A stretch of DNA of 64,000 nucleotides from Emcibacter sp. (GCA_021741205.1 JAIOYI010000006.1:1-64000), one strand, 5' to 3'; counted from the stretch's first letter, positions 19,301-29,429 are shown. Notes: generated by a model from the letters alone, not told the origin. Made by a program: numbers and translations.

Positions 19301-19765
19301 TTAGAACGGAATATCATCATCAAGATCAGCAGAAGATCCGCCGAAAGACCCGCCAGAGGAATTATTATCGGATGTATCACCGTAAGTGTCACCAGAATAC
19401 CCACTACCTTCATTTTTGCCACCAAGCATTGTCAATTCCCCGCGGAATCTTTGTAACACAACCTCGGTCGTGTATTTTTCAACACCCGCTTGATCGGTCC
19501 ATTTGCGGGTTTGTAAAGCCCCTTCCACATAAATAGTTGATCCTTTGCGGAGATATTTTTCCGCAACGCTACAAAGATTTTCATTAAAAATAACCACACG
19601 GTGCCATTCCGTACGCTCTTTTCTTTCCCCTGAATTACGGTCTTTCCAATTTTCAGAAGTCGCAAGATTAAGTGTCACCACAGGTTTACCGTCCGCCGTG
19701 TGGCGCACCTCTGGATCACGACCTAAATTCCCGACTAATATTACTTTATTGACACTTCCCGCCAT
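19301..19765 (-). CDS. ssb: single-stranded DNA-binding protein
   Basis: Coats single-stranded DNA in replication, repair and recombination. The 154-aa product has an N-terminal OB fold ([46 protein letters not shown]), a glycine/serine-rich flexible linker, and the acidic partner-binding tip DLDDDIPF. The start 19765 is selected by an AAGGA site 8 nt upstream; the longer frame adds non-conserved residues. It diverges from uvrA across a LexA-type box. Confidence 0.96.
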   Translation of the reverse strand: MAGSVNKVILVGNLGRDPEVRHTADGKPVVTLNLATSENWKDRNSGERKERTEWHRVVIFNENLCSVAEKYLRKGSTIYVEGALQTRKWTDQAGVEKYTTEVVLQRFRGELTMLGGKNEGSGYSGDTYGDTSDNNSSGGSFGGSSADLDDDIPF

Positions 19766-19855
19766 ATTTTTTTCCTTATAGAGTAAATGAATGATTTGTC
19801 CCAACCATAGCCTTTGTAATATGATCTGCAAAGTAAAATATCACAAATTTAATGA

Positions 19856-19870
19856 GAACAAAATAAGAAC
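19856..19870. promoter_or_regulatory. LexA box (GAAC-N7-GAAC) between ssb and uvrA
   Basis: GAAC AAAATAA GAAC is an exact match to the alphaproteobacterial LexA direct-repeat box. It lies 66 bp upstream of the uvrA ATG and 91 bp upstream of the ssb ATG, and it abuts a -35-like TTGACT (19871-19876) for uvrA. SOS control of uvrA and/or ssb is therefore likely. Confidence 0.8.
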
Positions 19871-19935
19871 TTGACTTATTGCCAAAAAACTTCAAATTGT
19901 TCGTATTATTTTTAAATTAAGAGCCATAAATTATC

Positions 19936-22779
19936 ATGCTGACCAAAATTTCTGTGCAGAGGGCACGCGAGCATAACTTAAAAAATATCAACGTGGATAT
20001 TCCCCGTGATAAACTTGTTGTTATTACAGGACTTAGCGGGTCTGGGAAATCTTCCCTTGCCTTTGATACAATCTATGCCGAAGGTCAGCGGCGCTACGTT
20101 GAAAGCCTGTCCGCCTATGCCAGACAATTTTTGGAAATGATGCAAAAACCAGACTGCGACCATATTGATGGCCTGTCCCCCGCTATTTCCATTGAACAAA
20201 AAACCACCTCCCGCAATCCCCGTTCAACGGTTGGAACTGTAACAGAAATATATGACTATATGCGTCTGCTTTATGCCCGCATTGGCATACCCTACTCGCC
20301 TGCTACGGGACTTCCGATTGAAAGCCAAACCATAAGCCAGATGGTTGATAAAATTATGATGCTTGAGGACGGCGCTAGGCTATATCTTTTGGCGCCCATT
20401 ATACGGGGACGAAAGGGCGAATATCGCAAAGAATTCTCAGAATTACAAAGACAGGGTTTTCAACGAGTTAAGGTTGATGGCGCCTTTTATGAGATTGGTG
20501 ATGTTCCAGCTCTTGATAAAAAGATCAAGCATGATATTGAGGTTGTTGTGGATCGACTTGTCATAAGACCTGATCTTGAAACCCGCCTTGCTGATAGTCT
20601 TGAAACGTCGCTTAATCTGGCCGATGGTTTGGCCGTTGTGGAATATGCGGGTGGGGAGCATGAGGGCGAGAGAATTCTTTTTTCATCGAAATTTGCCTGC
20701 CCTGTTTCGGGTTTTACCATTGAGGAAATTGAACCAAGATTATTTTCCTTTAACAATCCCTTTGGGGCCTGCCCTGCCTGTGATGGTCTTGGTTTAAAGC
20801 TATATTTTAATCCTGATCTTGTGGTGCCTGATTGCAAATTGAGCCTTGATGAGGGCGCCCTCGCCCCTTGGTCGAAATCCAATGCACCCTATTATGCTCA
20901 GACCCTTGCGAGCCTTGCAAAACATTATAAATTTAAAACCAATTACCCTTGGGAAAAACTGGATAGGGAAATTCAACAGATTATTCTGCATGGCAGTGGC
21001 GATGATATTATTCAGATGATCTATCGGGATGATCGCAAGGAATATAAGGTTGATAAGCCCTTTGAAGGTGTGATCGGTAATATAGAAAGACGTTGGCGGG
21101 AAACCGACAGCAATATGATAAGAGAAGATCTTGGAAAATACCAAAGTTCTTCTGACTGTGAGGTATGTGCGGGGTACCGTCTTCGCCCCGAAGCCCTATG
21201 CATTAAAATCAATGATAAGCATATTGGACAAATCACCGAATTTTCAGTTGCTGAATCCTATAAATGGTTTTTGGACCTACCCAAAATGTTGAACGATAAA
21301 CATCAGGAAATAGCGGGACGTGTGTTAAAGGAAATCACAGAACGTCTTGGTTTTTTAAATAATGTTGGTCTGAATTATCTTAATCTTTCCCGAAAATCAG
21401 GCAGCCTTTCTGGTGGTGAGTCTCAAAGAATTCGCCTTGCTTCTCAAATTGGTTCTGGCCTTACGGGGGTTTTGTATGTTCTTGACGAACCGTCAATCGG
21501 GCTGCATCAACGGGACAATGATCGCCTTATGGAAACGTTGTTTAACTTACGCAATATGGGCAATACGGTTTTGGTGGTGGAACATGATGAAGATGCCATT
21601 CGTCATGCGGATCATATTATTGATATGGGGCCTGGGGCCGGGGAACATGGCGGCGAAATCGTTGCAGAGGGTACATTACAAGATATTTTAAACAATGAAA
21701 AAAGCCTAACGGGTCAATATTTATCGGGCAAAAAATCCATACCACTTCCTGCAGAACGGCGTAAAGGCCACATGGCGGGAAAAAAACGCAAGGAAATCAT
21801 TATTCAAGGCGCAACTGGCAATAATCTCAATAATATTGATGCGGCCATTCCCCTTGGCACCATGACCTGTATCACGGGCGTGTCAGGCAGTGGAAAATCC
21901 ACATTAACCGTTGATACGCTTTACCGTGGTGTTGCCCGAAAGCTTAATAATAATCGCAATATTCCAGCCCCTCATACTGCAATTTTGGGGTTAGAATATA
22001 TTGATAAAATCGTTGATATTGATCAGTCCCCCATTGGTCGCACCCCACGGTCAAACCCTGCCACCTATACAGGTGCCTTCACCCCCATTCGGGATTGGTA
22101 TGCAGCCTTGCCCGAATCCAAAGCCCGAGGATATAAGGCGGGGCGTTTTTCCTTTAATGTGAAGGGTGGACGATGTGAAGCCTGCCAAGGTGATGGTTTG
22201 ATCAAAATTGAAATGCATTTTCTTCCCGATATCTATGTTCAATGTGATGTGTGCAAGGGCAAAAGATATAATCGTGAAACGCTTGACATTAAGTATAAGG
22301 GAAAATCCATAACAGACATCCTTGATATGACCGTGGAAGATGCATCAAATTTTTTTACAGCCGTTCCAAGTATTCGTGATAAAATGATAACACTGCAACA
22401 GGTGGGATTAAGCTATATAAAGGTTGGACAGGCCGCGACAACCTTATCGGGCGGCGAGGCCCAACGGGTGAAGCTCAGCAAAGAATTATCTAAAAGATCA
22501 ACGGGGCGCACGCTTTATATTTTGGATGAACCCACAACGGGGCTACATTTTGAGGATATTAAAAAATTATTGGAAGTTCTGCATGCGCTTGTGGAACAGG
22601 GTAATACGGTCATCATTATCGAACATAATTTGGAGGTTATCAAAACCTGCGACTGGATTATTGACCTTGGACCTGAGGGCGGCGACGGTGGTGGTCATAT
22701 TGTGGCATCTGGAACGCCCGAGGACATTGCTCAGTGCAAAGAAAGCTATACAGGACATTATCTCAAGAAATATTTATAA
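19936..22779 (+). CDS. uvrA: excinuclease ABC subunit UvrA
   Basis: Damage-recognition ATPase of nucleotide excision repair. The 947-aa product has two ABC modules: Walker [12 protein letters not shown] near residue 34 and [11 protein letters not shown] near 650, two signature motifs ([15 protein letters not shown] and [16 protein letters not shown]), and two zinc modules (CPACDG...CEVCAG and CEACQGDG...CDVCKGKRY). Length and domain order are normal. It is monocistronic and divergent from ssb with a LexA box in between, as in many bacteria. Confidence 0.97.
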   Translation: MLTKISVQRAREHNLKNINVDIPRDKLVVITGLSGSGKSSLAFDTIYAEGQRRYVESLSAYARQFLEMMQKPDCDHIDGLSPAISIEQKTTSRNPRSTVGTVTEIYDYMRLLYARIGIPYSPATGLPIESQTISQMVDKIMMLEDGARLYLLAPIIRGRKGEYRKEFSELQRQGFQRVKVDGAFYEIGDVPALDKKIKHDIEVVVDRLVIRPDLETRLADSLETSLNLADGLAVVEYAGGEHEGERILFSSKFACPVSGFTIEEIEPRLFSFNNPFGACPACDGLGLKLYFNPDLVVPDCKLSLDEGALAPWSKSNAPYYAQTLASLAKHYKFKTNYPWEKLDREIQQIILHGSGDDIIQMIYRDDRKEYKVDKPFEGVIGNIERRWRETDSNMIREDLGKYQSSSDCEVCAGYRLRPEALCIKINDKHIGQITEFSVAESYKWFLDLPKMLNDKHQEIAGRVLKEITERLGFLNNVGLNYLNLSRKSGSLSGGESQRIRLASQIGSGLTGVLYVLDEPSIGLHQRDNDRLMETLFNLRNMGNTVLVVEHDEDAIRHADHIIDMGPGAGEHGGEIVAEGTLQDILNNEKSLTGQYLSGKKSIPLPAERRKGHMAGKKRKEIIIQGATGNNLNNIDAAIPLGTMTCITGVSGSGKSTLTVDTLYRGVARKLNNNRNIPAPHTAILGLEYIDKIVDIDQSPIGRTPRSNPATYTGAFTPIRDWYAALPESKARGYKAGRFSFNVKGGRCEACQGDGLIKIEMHFLPDIYVQCDVCKGKRYNRETLDIKYKGKSITDILDMTVEDASNFFTAVPSIRDKMITLQQVGLSYIKVGQAATTLSGGEAQRVKLSKELSKRSTGRTLYILDEPTTGLHFEDIKKLLEVLHALVEQGNTVIIIEHNLEVIKTCDWIIDLGPEGGDGGGHIVASGTPEDIAQCKESYTGHYLKKYL

Positions 22780-22892
22780 AATAAGGACAGTTTGATTGTA
22801 TAAATATGCTTGTTTTTTGCATTCAAGTCAGAATTTTTATAGCTCCCCCATGCCTAAAATGATATGACCCACCTCTTAAAGGAAAAATCATT

Positions 22893-24245
22893 ATGATTAC
22901 AAAAGAAATTCATATCATCGGTGGCGGCATGGCGGGAACAGAGGCCGCTTGGCAAATATTACAACAAAATATCCCTGTTATTCTCCATGAAATGCGCCCC
23001 GTTCGTAAAACCGATGTTCACCAAACGGACGGCCTTGCCGAAATGGTATGTTCGAACAGTTTTAGGTCAGATGATTATGAAAATAATGCAGTAGGTTTAT
23101 TGCATGAGGAAATGCGCCGTTGTAATTCCTTGATTATGGAGGCGGCTCATGAAAATAGCGTACCAGCGGGAAGTGCGCTTGCCGTTGATCGTATTGCCTT
23201 TAGCCAATATATTCAGAATAAGTTAGAGGCTCACCCGCTTTTCACCATGATTCGCGAGGAAATCACCCATATTCCCGAAAAAGACTGGAACAATGTTATT
23301 ATTGCGACAGGCCCCTTGACATCAGATGCCCTAGCACGGTCCATTTTAAACCATACTGGGGAAGACGAGCTTGCCTTTTTTGACGCCATAGCGCCAATTG
23401 TTTATAAGGATTCTATTGATTTTTCAAAGGCTTGGTATCAATCCCGTTATGATAAAGGCGATACGGCGGATTATATCAATCTGCCGCTTAATGAGGCTCA
23501 ATATAATATCCTTATAGATGATCTGATTGATACGGAGAAATATGATTATAAAGATTGGGAGAAAAATACCCCCTATTTTGATGGTTGTATGCCTATAGAG
23601 GTGATGGCGGAAAGAGGTCATGAAACGCTCCGATATGGCCCCATGAAACCTGTTGGTCTCACCAATCCCCATACCAATGAAGATTGTTATGCCATTGTAC
23701 AGCTTAGACAAGATAACAAACTTGATACACTTTATAATATGGTTGGCTTTCAGACAAAAATGAAATATGCAGCGCAAGTGGAAGCCTTCAAAAAAATTCC
23801 GGGTCTTGAAAATGCCCGCTTTGCAAGGCTTGGTGGCTTGCACCGCAATACCTTTATCAATAGTCCAAATCTTTTAGACAGCAATTTGCGCTTTAAAGCT
23901 ATGCCTCATGTGCGATTTGCGGGACAAATAAGTGGGGTAGAAGGCTATGTGGAAAGTGCCGCCATGGGACTTATGGCAGGACGTTTTGCCGCCGCAGAGC
24001 ACAAGGGAAGCCCTATTTCAGCACCACCCATGACAACGGCTTTTGGCGCTCTCATTCATTATATCACGGGGGGACAAATCCCCGGTGTTGGAGATAGGAA
24101 GACCTTTCAACCCATGAATATCAATTTTGGTATTATGCCACCCCTTGAGGGTAAGAAATTAAAAAGAAAAGATCGCAAACCTGAAAAATCCATGCGGGCT
24201 TTAAAGGACCTTACAGAGTGGCTTCTGGCCATTAAAAACGATTAA
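22893..24245 (+). CDS. trmFO: methylenetetrahydrofolate-tRNA-(uracil-5-)-methyltransferase TrmFO
   Basis: Folate- and FAD-dependent enzyme making m5U54 in tRNA T-loops. The 450-aa product has the N-terminal FAD motif [13 protein letters not shown], the family segments [19 protein letters not shown]-type LPLNEAQYN and [11 protein letters not shown], the catalytic-region cysteine of CSNS, and the C-terminal INFGIMPPL. Length is normal. An AAAGGA site precedes the ATG. The 3' end overlaps the convergent NDUFAF6-like gene by 14 bp. Confidence 0.96.
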   Translation: MITKEIHIIGGGMAGTEAAWQILQQNIPVILHEMRPVRKTDVHQTDGLAEMVCSNSFRSDDYENNAVGLLHEEMRRCNSLIMEAAHENSVPAGSALAVDRIAFSQYIQNKLEAHPLFTMIREEITHIPEKDWNNVIIATGPLTSDALARSILNHTGEDELAFFDAIAPIVYKDSIDFSKAWYQSRYDKGDTADYINLPLNEAQYNILIDDLIDTEKYDYKDWEKNTPYFDGCMPIEVMAERGHETLRYGPMKPVGLTNPHTNEDCYAIVQLRQDNKLDTLYNMVGFQTKMKYAAQVEAFKKIPGLENARFARLGGLHRNTFINSPNLLDSNLRFKAMPHVRFAGQISGVEGYVESAAMGLMAGRFAAAEHKGSPISAPPMTTAFGALIHYITGGQIPGVGDRKTFQPMNINFGIMPPLEGKKLKRKDRKPEKSMRALKDLTEWLLAIKND

Positions 24246-25065
24246 AGAGTGCCGCCATCAATACAGCCCATTGCTTGGAAAGAAGATATTTTTTTTCATT
24301 CATACAAAAGATGTTGAAATCCGTTCTTTTAATGATTCTCATATAATGGCGTGTTAAGGCACAAAGAAGAAAAGCCGACCGTGTCTCAGGCGTTATAGTA
24401 TCTTTATGTTTTCGAATATAATTCAGATGTTCCTCGGCCTTTTGATAGAGTTTTAAAATAATTGGCTTTAAGGTTTCAGAATTCTCTGAGGATAAATCAA
24501 TATTGGGATAAATATTATTTCTTATCATTAATTCTAATGGGATATATTTCTTTCCTAATGTAAAATTATAAGATATAGAGCGCATAATACCCACATATCC
24601 CCAAGCAAGACCAAGCTTATTTGCCAAAACATCCAAATCATCATTTCCTAAAATTCGCATCATGAGACAATATAAATTACCAGCCGTGAGTGATAAATAA
24701 TCTTCTAATATCACTATATTATCAGGGTTTTCAGGATAAAGTTCCTGTGATCTGCCGTCGATCATGGCCATAATTAAATCTTTCGGCAATGCATAACGCT
24801 CTATGGTTTCTGCTAATGATGGTACAATATCATGTTGCCGTAATTTATCCTGATATATATCATTAATGACTTCTCGCCACCATTGCAGGCGAATTTCACC
24901 AAGCATGGGTTGTGAAACCGTATAGGATATTTTGGAAACTTCATAATTAAAGGCAAATAGAGCATAAAGTGCATTGCGTTTGTCTTGTGGTGCATAAAGA
25001 CTAATTAAATAATGATCCGGATCAACATTTTGGATTAAGTCTCGGCAATATTTGTGCTTTTCCAT
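24232..25065 (-). CDS. phytoene/squalene synthase-fold protein, NDUFAF6-like
   Basis: A 277-aa all-helical protein of the squalene/phytoene synthase family. Visible are [38 protein letters not shown] and [14 protein letters not shown]. The two aspartate-rich DxxxD prenyl-diphosphate motifs of true synthases are weak or altered (only isolated Asp in [11 protein letters not shown] and [12 protein letters not shown]). It lies outside any carotenoid or hopanoid cluster. It is the type seen next to secDF and trmFO in alphaproteobacteria and matches the mitochondrial complex I assembly factor NDUFAF6. A role in respiratory complex assembly is inferred from homology; catalysis is doubtful. Confidence 0.8.
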   Translation of the reverse strand: MEKHKYCRDLIQNVDPDHYLISLYAPQDKRNALYALFAFNYEVSKISYTVSQPMLGEIRLQWWREVINDIYQDKLRQHDIVPSLAETIERYALPKDLIMAMIDGRSQELYPENPDNIVILEDYLSLTAGNLYCLMMRILGNDDLDVLANKLGLAWGYVGIMRSISYNFTLGKKYIPLELMIRNNIYPNIDLSSENSETLKPIILKLYQKAEEHLNYIRKHKDTITPETRSAFLLCALTRHYMRIIKRTDFNIFCMNEKKYLLSKQWAVLMAALFNRF

Positions 25066-25156
25066 TTTATTCCTAATATTTTTTCATCTATTTGTGCCTT
25101 AAAAACAATAATAATCCTTTTAAACCATATTCTTTCTAATAATGAGTAGCATTATT

Positions 25157-25185
25157 TTGACGCATGGTGAAGAAACTGTTAATAT
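25157..25185 (+). promoter_or_regulatory. predicted promoter of the small membrane-protein operon
   Basis: TTGACG (25157-25162), 17-bp spacer, TAATAT (25180-25185). The start near 25192 gives an about 88-nt leader containing a small CTGTC/GACAG hairpin and a larger GTTG-TTTTAAAT/ATTTAAAA-CAAC hairpin before the ribosome binding site. Confidence 0.55.
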
Positions 25186-25279
25186 TAAAACTGTCTGAGG
25201 GACAGAGTTGTTTTTAAATGAATTTATGAATTTAAAAGGCAACTTCTTAATAGGGTATTCATTAAAATAGGAAAGAACA

Positions 25280-25429
25280 ATGAGCAAAATTCTCCAATCA
25301 TTACCGCTGACAATTGTTGCCGGTATAGTGTTGACTATCATTATGGTGATCGCAACACATCAATTAGAAAATATGAACCAATCAGGTGTTGAAAAAACAA
25401 TGTCCGATTTACAGAAAAAAATGAATTAA
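25280..25429 (+). CDS. small single-pass membrane protein (49 aa)
   Basis: ATG 25280 follows an AGGAAAG ribosome binding site. The product has a short N-terminus MSKILQSLP, one hydrophobic helix (about residues 9-27, LTIVAGIVLTIIMVIATH), then a polar helical tail ending SDLQKKMN. It ends 15 bp before the PuuD-like gene, whose GGTGGAG ribosome binding site fills the gap, so the two look like an operon. I do not recognise the family. A role as a small partner subunit of the downstream membrane protein is inference. Confidence 0.75.
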   Translation: MSKILQSLPLTIVAGIVLTIIMVIATHQLENMNQSGVEKTMSDLQKKMN

Positions 25430-25444
25430 GGGTGGAGATATAAA

Positions 25445-25927
25445 ATGGAAGATTTCTTATTATTTTTTGTGCGTTACTTACATGTTCTGTGTGGTGTTAT
25501 GTGGATTGGAATATTATGGTATTTTAACTTTGTCCAAATTCCAAGTATGTCAAAAATTCCAGACGATCAAAAGCCCGCTATAAGCAAGGTCATCGCTCCA
25601 GAAGCCTTATTCTGGTTCCGTTGGGGTGCAGCGGGAACGGTGTTGTTTGGCTTAATCCTCGCCTATATGAATGGATATATTCATGAGGCATTTACACTGC
25701 AAAGACCCGACATTGGTTTTGGTATGTGGATGGGTTTGATTATGGCCTTTAATGTATGGTTTATTATCTGGCCTGCTCAGAAAATTGCCTTGGGACTTGT
25801 TGAGGCTGATGCGAGTGCAAAACCCGCTGCAGGACGTCGGGCAATGCTCTTCTCTCGCACCAATACACTGCTTTCGATTCCAATGCTTTTCTCAATGATC
25901 TCAGCACAAAATGCGACAGGGTTTTAA
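25445..25927 (+). CDS. four-helix membrane protein of the urate hydroxylase PuuD N-terminal family
   Basis: A 160-aa integral membrane protein with about four hydrophobic helices (near 7-27, 58-78, 94-112, 135-155). The pattern RYLHVLCGVMWIGILWYFNFVQIPSM and GLIMAFNVWFIIWPAQK matches the membrane domain of PuuD-like proteins (Urate_ox_N). The histidine in YLHV is a potential heme ligand, as in related respiratory membrane proteins. The C-terminal cytochrome c domain of full PuuD is missing, so urate oxidation is doubtful. Second gene of a two-gene operon, followed by a strong terminator. Confidence 0.75.
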   Translation: MEDFLLFFVRYLHVLCGVMWIGILWYFNFVQIPSMSKIPDDQKPAISKVIAPEALFWFRWGAAGTVLFGLILAYMNGYIHEAFTLQRPDIGFGMWMGLIMAFNVWFIIWPAQKIALGLVEADASAKPAAGRRAMLFSRTNTLLSIPMLFSMISAQNATGF

Positions 25928-25946
25928 AGATCATCAAATAAATTTT

Positions 25947-25972
25947 AAGGCCGGATTTATCCGGCCTTTTTT
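25947..25972 (+). terminator. Rho-independent terminator of the PuuD-like operon
   Basis: AAGGCCGGA-TTTA-TCCGGCCTT, a perfect 9-bp stem, ending in a run of six T residues. It overlaps the last codons of the convergent NDUFAF3-like gene (stop at 25971). Confidence 0.92.
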
Positions 25973-26348
25973 ATGCTATTGCAATGATGGCAGCAGCGAC
26001 TTTTCGACCCTCTGCAAGCAGAACATTATAAGTCCTTGCCGCAGCACCCGTCCCCATTACATCAACAGAAATATGAGCAGATAGCAGTGCACTGCGAAGT
26101 TCTTTACTCAAAAACACCATTTTTTCACCGGTACCAACCAAAAGAATATCAATATTCTCAGCCTGATTTGTGATGTTTCCAAGGCTTTCCAATGTAATAG
26201 AGGATACATCCGTGACGTCCCATGGATAATAGCCCTTGGGCGTAATAAGAATAGAACCTAAACAGCGTATTTCCCCAAGCCGAAAACCGCCATCACCATA
26301 AGAGGTTATGGCTGTGCCAGATTGTGACGTTACTTCTTTAAAATCCAA
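25971..26348 (-). CDS. Mth938-domain protein, NDUFAF3-like
   Basis: A 125-aa protein of the Mth938/DUF498 fold. Visible are GDGGFRLGEIRCLGSILITP, a central NIDILLVGTGEKMVFLS strand-loop and the helix AARTYNVLLAEGRKVAAAIIAI. The human homologue NDUFAF3 is a complex I assembly factor. It follows secF by 5 bp in the yajC-secD-secF operon, and the NDUFAF6-like gene lies about 1 kb further on. The start is TTG (26348), the only plausible start codon in this frame after the upstream stop; AAGAG precedes it. Function in this bacterium is inferred. Confidence 0.82.
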   Translation of the reverse strand: MDFKEVTSQSGTAITSYGDGGFRLGEIRCLGSILITPKGYYPWDVTDVSSITLESLGNITNQAENIDILLVGTGEKMVFLSKELRSALLSAHISVDVMGTGAAARTYNVLLAEGRKVAAAIIAIA

Positions 26349-26353
26349 ATGCT

Positions 26354-27301
26354 TTAGCTCTTTTTGGGTGGCAATATTTCAACACCCTGCTCTACTGTCG
26401 AATCCTGCTCTCGTCTCAGTTCAACCAAAAGTAAAATGGGGGATGCGATAAAAATCGAAGAATAAGTTCCCACAAAAATACCCCATATCATGGCCGCGGA
26501 AAATCCATGTATTGCCTCTCCTCCAAGGAAGAATAAGGCGAACAAAGCGATCATCGTTGTGAAGGATGTCATGGTTGTACGAGAAAGGGTATCATTGATA
26601 CTAAGATCCAATAATTCCGCCAAGGGCATTTTGCGGAATTTACGCAGATTTTCCCTTATTCTGTCATATACAACTACCGTATCATTCAAGGAATAGCCCA
26701 CAATTGTCAAAATGGCCGCAATCGTTGATAAATTAAATTCCATTTCCGTAAAGGAAAACATGCCAATTGTCAGAATAACATCATGGAAAAGGGCCGCCAC
26801 GGCGCCAATACCAAATTGCCATTCAAACCGGAACCAAATATAAATAAGAACGGCGCCAATAGCGAGAAATACAGACATAATGCCATTCGCAATGAGTTCC
26901 TTAGAAACCGTGGAGCCCACAGTTTCCGTTCGCCTGTAACTAATGTCTCCCTCAATAACAGTTGGTAGTATGGCGCGGACTTTTTCAACAACCTGATCTA
27001 CGGTTAATCCATTCTGTTGTTCCAAACGGATAAGAACGTCATTATGGGCGCCGAATTCCTGTACCTTAACATCCCCCATATTAAGGTTATTCATAGCAGA
27101 ACGAATAGCGCTAATATCTGCGGCATTTTCCGTTCCAATTTCGATCATAATTCCGCCTTCAAAATCAATGCCGTAATTTAAACCTTTATTAAAATACAAT
27201 CCAAAGGAAAAAACAATCATCGCCAACGAGAAAATATAAGCAATTTTACGAAAATGAATAAATTTAATATGGGTATTATCGGGAATAAGTTTTAACAACA
27301 T
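26354..27301 (-). CDS. secF: protein translocase subunit SecF
   Basis: With SecD and YajC it uses the proton gradient to finish export of proteins through SecYEG. The 315-aa product has a first membrane helix near 15-35, the periplasmic GIDFEGGIMIEI motif, and the five-helix RND-type C-terminal bundle with VGYSLNDTVVVYDRIREN near residue 225. The start ATG 27301 gives the usual length; a longer frame begins with TTG inside secD. It lies 14 bp after the secD stop. Confidence 0.95.
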   Translation of the reverse strand: MLLKLIPDNTHIKFIHFRKIAYIFSLAMIVFSFGLYFNKGLNYGIDFEGGIMIEIGTENAADISAIRSAMNNLNMGDVKVQEFGAHNDVLIRLEQQNGLTVDQVVEKVRAILPTVIEGDISYRRTETVGSTVSKELIANGIMSVFLAIGAVLIYIWFRFEWQFGIGAVAALFHDVILTIGMFSFTEMEFNLSTIAAILTIVGYSLNDTVVVYDRIRENLRKFRKMPLAELLDLSINDTLSRTTMTSFTTMIALFALFFLGGEAIHGFSAAMIWGIFVGTYSSIFIASPILLLVELRREQDSTVEQGVEILPPKKS

Positions 27302-27315
27302 CCTTCTAACTTTCT

Positions 27316-28917
27316 TTATATTTTCAATGTTGTTGGGCGGCGTTTGCGAGCCCAAGTGGCAATTATCATGCGGGATAAACTGACGGCTGTAAACATAGAT
27401 GTGGCAACCCCAATGGACAGTGTCACAGCAAATCCCTTAATTGGGCCAGAACCAAATTGAAACAAAATAAGGGTTGCAATAAAGGTCGTAACATTGGCAT
27501 CAATAATGGTGCCAAATGCTTTGTCATATCCTGTTTCAAGTGCTGATAATACGGTCTTTCCCGATTTAAATTCTTCTCGAATTCGTTCAAATATCAACAC
27601 ATTGGCATCAACCGCCATCCCGACGGTAAGAACAATCCCTGCAACACCCGGCATGGTTAATGTTGCACCAAGGGCGGATAATAATCCTAAAATCAAACCA
27701 ATATTAACAATCAAGGCAAAATTTGCCACAAGCCCAAAAGCACCGTAAGTCAGGACAATAAAAACCATAACAGCAAAAAGACCAATGATGGCGGCAATTT
27801 TCCCTGCCTCAATATTATCAGAACCAAGATCTGGTCCTACGGTTCTTTCTTCTACGACCGTTAAGCGAGCAGGAAGCGCCCCTGCTTTCAGAAGTAATCC
27901 AAGTTCACTGGCACTTTCAACCGTAAAGTTTCCCATTATTATGCCGGATCCGCCCAAAATAGCAGACTGAATATTTGGCGCACTTATGATGGTACCGTCC
28001 AATATAATAGCAAATTTATGATTTACATTTTTGCGGGTTACATCTGCAAATTTTTTGCCGCCAATACGATCAAAACGAAAACTAACAACAGGGTTATTAT
28101 CTTGGCCATAACTTAAGCCCGCATCGACAAGATTTTCACCCGTAAGAATTTTACGTTTGCTAACCACAAGAGTTGCTGGCAAACCAGAACTGCGTTCACT
28201 TTCTGCCATGGGAAAGCGTTCATAACCTGGTGGCACCCTATCTTGTTCCCCTATGCCTTCATTCACCAACTGAAAAGATAATTTAGCCGTTTTACCGATA
28301 ATTTCTTTTAATTTTTGTGGATCATCGAAGCCTGGTACTTGAATTAAAATACGTCCAACACCTTGTTTTTGGATATTCGGTTCTGTTGTCCCCATTCCAT
28401 CAATTCGGCGTCTGATAACCTCTATGGATTGCGTGATTACGTCATCACTGCGCATGACAAGACCTTTATTTGTCATTTTAACTACTATAATGCCGTCTTC
28501 AGTAACGCTATATTCGATGTCAGCCACTCTGGAGCCACTTAATGCAGATCCAAGTAATTCAATATTATCCTCGATGATGGATAAGGCTTTTTCAGTTTGG
28601 GACTTATCGGTCAGGTTTATATAAATGGCATCGTTGTTAATTGAACTGCGCAAAACAATTTTTTCTTTACGAAGCGCATCACGAATATCGCCCCTTTTAC
28701 TTTCCAATTTTTCTTTTTTAACTTCTGTGAGGTCAACTTCCATTAAAAGATGAACGCCACCCTGAAGATCAAGTCCAAGTGTTATCTGGTTCCTTGGTAA
28801 AAAATCAGGATAATTCACTAATTGATCATTGGATAAAAAATTTGGAACAGCAGTAAAAATACCTATCAAGGAAAGCAGGCAGATTAAAGTGACTTTCCAG
28901 CGGGGATAATGAAGCAT
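27316..28917 (-). CDS. secD: protein translocase subunit SecD
   Basis: A 533-aa export motor subunit. It has an N-terminal membrane helix (about 8-28), the P1 head with LGLDLQGGVHLLMEVDL near residue 48, a large periplasmic region, and the C-terminal bundle with GMAVDANVLIFERIREE near residue 430 carrying the proton-relay Asp. Length and order are normal for alphaproteobacteria. Preceded by yajC, followed by secF. Confidence 0.96.
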   Translation of the reverse strand: MLHYPRWKVTLICLLSLIGIFTAVPNFLSNDQLVNYPDFLPRNQITLGLDLQGGVHLLMEVDLTEVKKEKLESKRGDIRDALRKEKIVLRSSINNDAIYINLTDKSQTEKALSIIEDNIELLGSALSGSRVADIEYSVTEDGIIVVKMTNKGLVMRSDDVITQSIEVIRRRIDGMGTTEPNIQKQGVGRILIQVPGFDDPQKLKEIIGKTAKLSFQLVNEGIGEQDRVPPGYERFPMAESERSSGLPATLVVSKRKILTGENLVDAGLSYGQDNNPVVSFRFDRIGGKKFADVTRKNVNHKFAIILDGTIISAPNIQSAILGGSGIIMGNFTVESASELGLLLKAGALPARLTVVEERTVGPDLGSDNIEAGKIAAIIGLFAVMVFIVLTYGAFGLVANFALIVNIGLILGLLSALGATLTMPGVAGIVLTVGMAVDANVLIFERIREEFKSGKTVLSALETGYDKAFGTIIDANVTTFIATLILFQFGSGPIKGFAVTLSIGVATSMFTAVSLSRMIIATWARKRRPTTLKI

Positions 28918-28929
28918 ATTATTTTCCGG

Positions 28930-29274
28930 TTATTTTTTTTCAACAGTATCATTAGCAGGCGCCGGTTTTCCCATTACCGTTGAAATGGTTGATCGAATAA
29001 CTTTGATTTTAACACCAGTTGCTATTTCAAGTTCGATTTCATTATCATCAATAATTTTTGATACCTTGGCCACAATGCCGCCCGATGTAATAACATTATC
29101 ACCACGACGCAATGCATTGATCATAGCTTTATGTTCTTTAACACGTTTTTGTTGGGGTCTAATCATAAGAAAATAAAAAACCCCGATAATAAGAATAAAC
29201 GGGAGAAATTGCATAATTACATTTTCTGAACCCGCTGTCCCTGCTGCTTGTGCGTATGCGTCTGTTATAAACAT
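28930..29274 (-). CDS. yajC: Sec translocon accessory subunit YajC
   Basis: A 114-aa protein with one membrane helix (about residues 23-42, MQFLPFILIIGVFYFLMIRP), then the family motif RPQQKRVKEHKAMINALRRGD and a beta-rich cytoplasmic domain (VITSGGIVAKV). It associates with SecDF. First gene of yajC-secD-secF-NDUFAF3-like, 12 bp upstream of secD. Confidence 0.96.
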   Translation of the reverse strand: MFITDAYAQAAGTAGSENVIMQFLPFILIIGVFYFLMIRPQQKRVKEHKAMINALRRGDNVITSGGIVAKVSKIIDDNEIELEIATGVKIKVIRSTISTVMGKPAPANDTVEKK

Positions 29275-29360
29275 TTAATTTTTCCTTTTATCTGTTTGAA
29301 AGCCACTATACAGGGCGCATTTTTTTTTTCAACTTCAATGGCATATAGGAGTGAAATAAC

Positions 29361-29429
29361 ATGAAAACAAGACATAAAACAAAATATTACCTGTTTATTA
29401 TCTGTTGTTCATCTGCTAATGAATTATGA
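29361..29429 (+). CDS. 22-codon upstream ORF in frame with the DUF815 gene
   Basis: ATG 29361 has a GGAG site (29348-29351, 9-nt spacing). It encodes a 22-residue peptide starting MKTRHKTKYYLF, and stops at TGA 29427-29429, directly before the DUF815 start ATG 29430 and in the same frame. The downstream ATG has no visible Shine-Dalgarno sequence. Either this is a translated leader that feeds ribosomes to the ATPase gene, or a nonsense codon separates an original longer N-terminus. Confidence 0.45.
   Translation: MKTRHKTKYYLFIICCSSANEL

Noticed and set aside
24232-25065. Carotenoid/hopanoid squalene or phytoene synthase
   Set aside because: The aspartate-rich motifs are weak, no crt/hpn genes are nearby, and the context next to secDF and trmFO points to the NDUFAF6-like branch.
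25120-25341. 73-codon minus-strand frame
   Set aside because: It is antisense to a good promoter, leader and the 49-aa ORF; composition is not protein-like.
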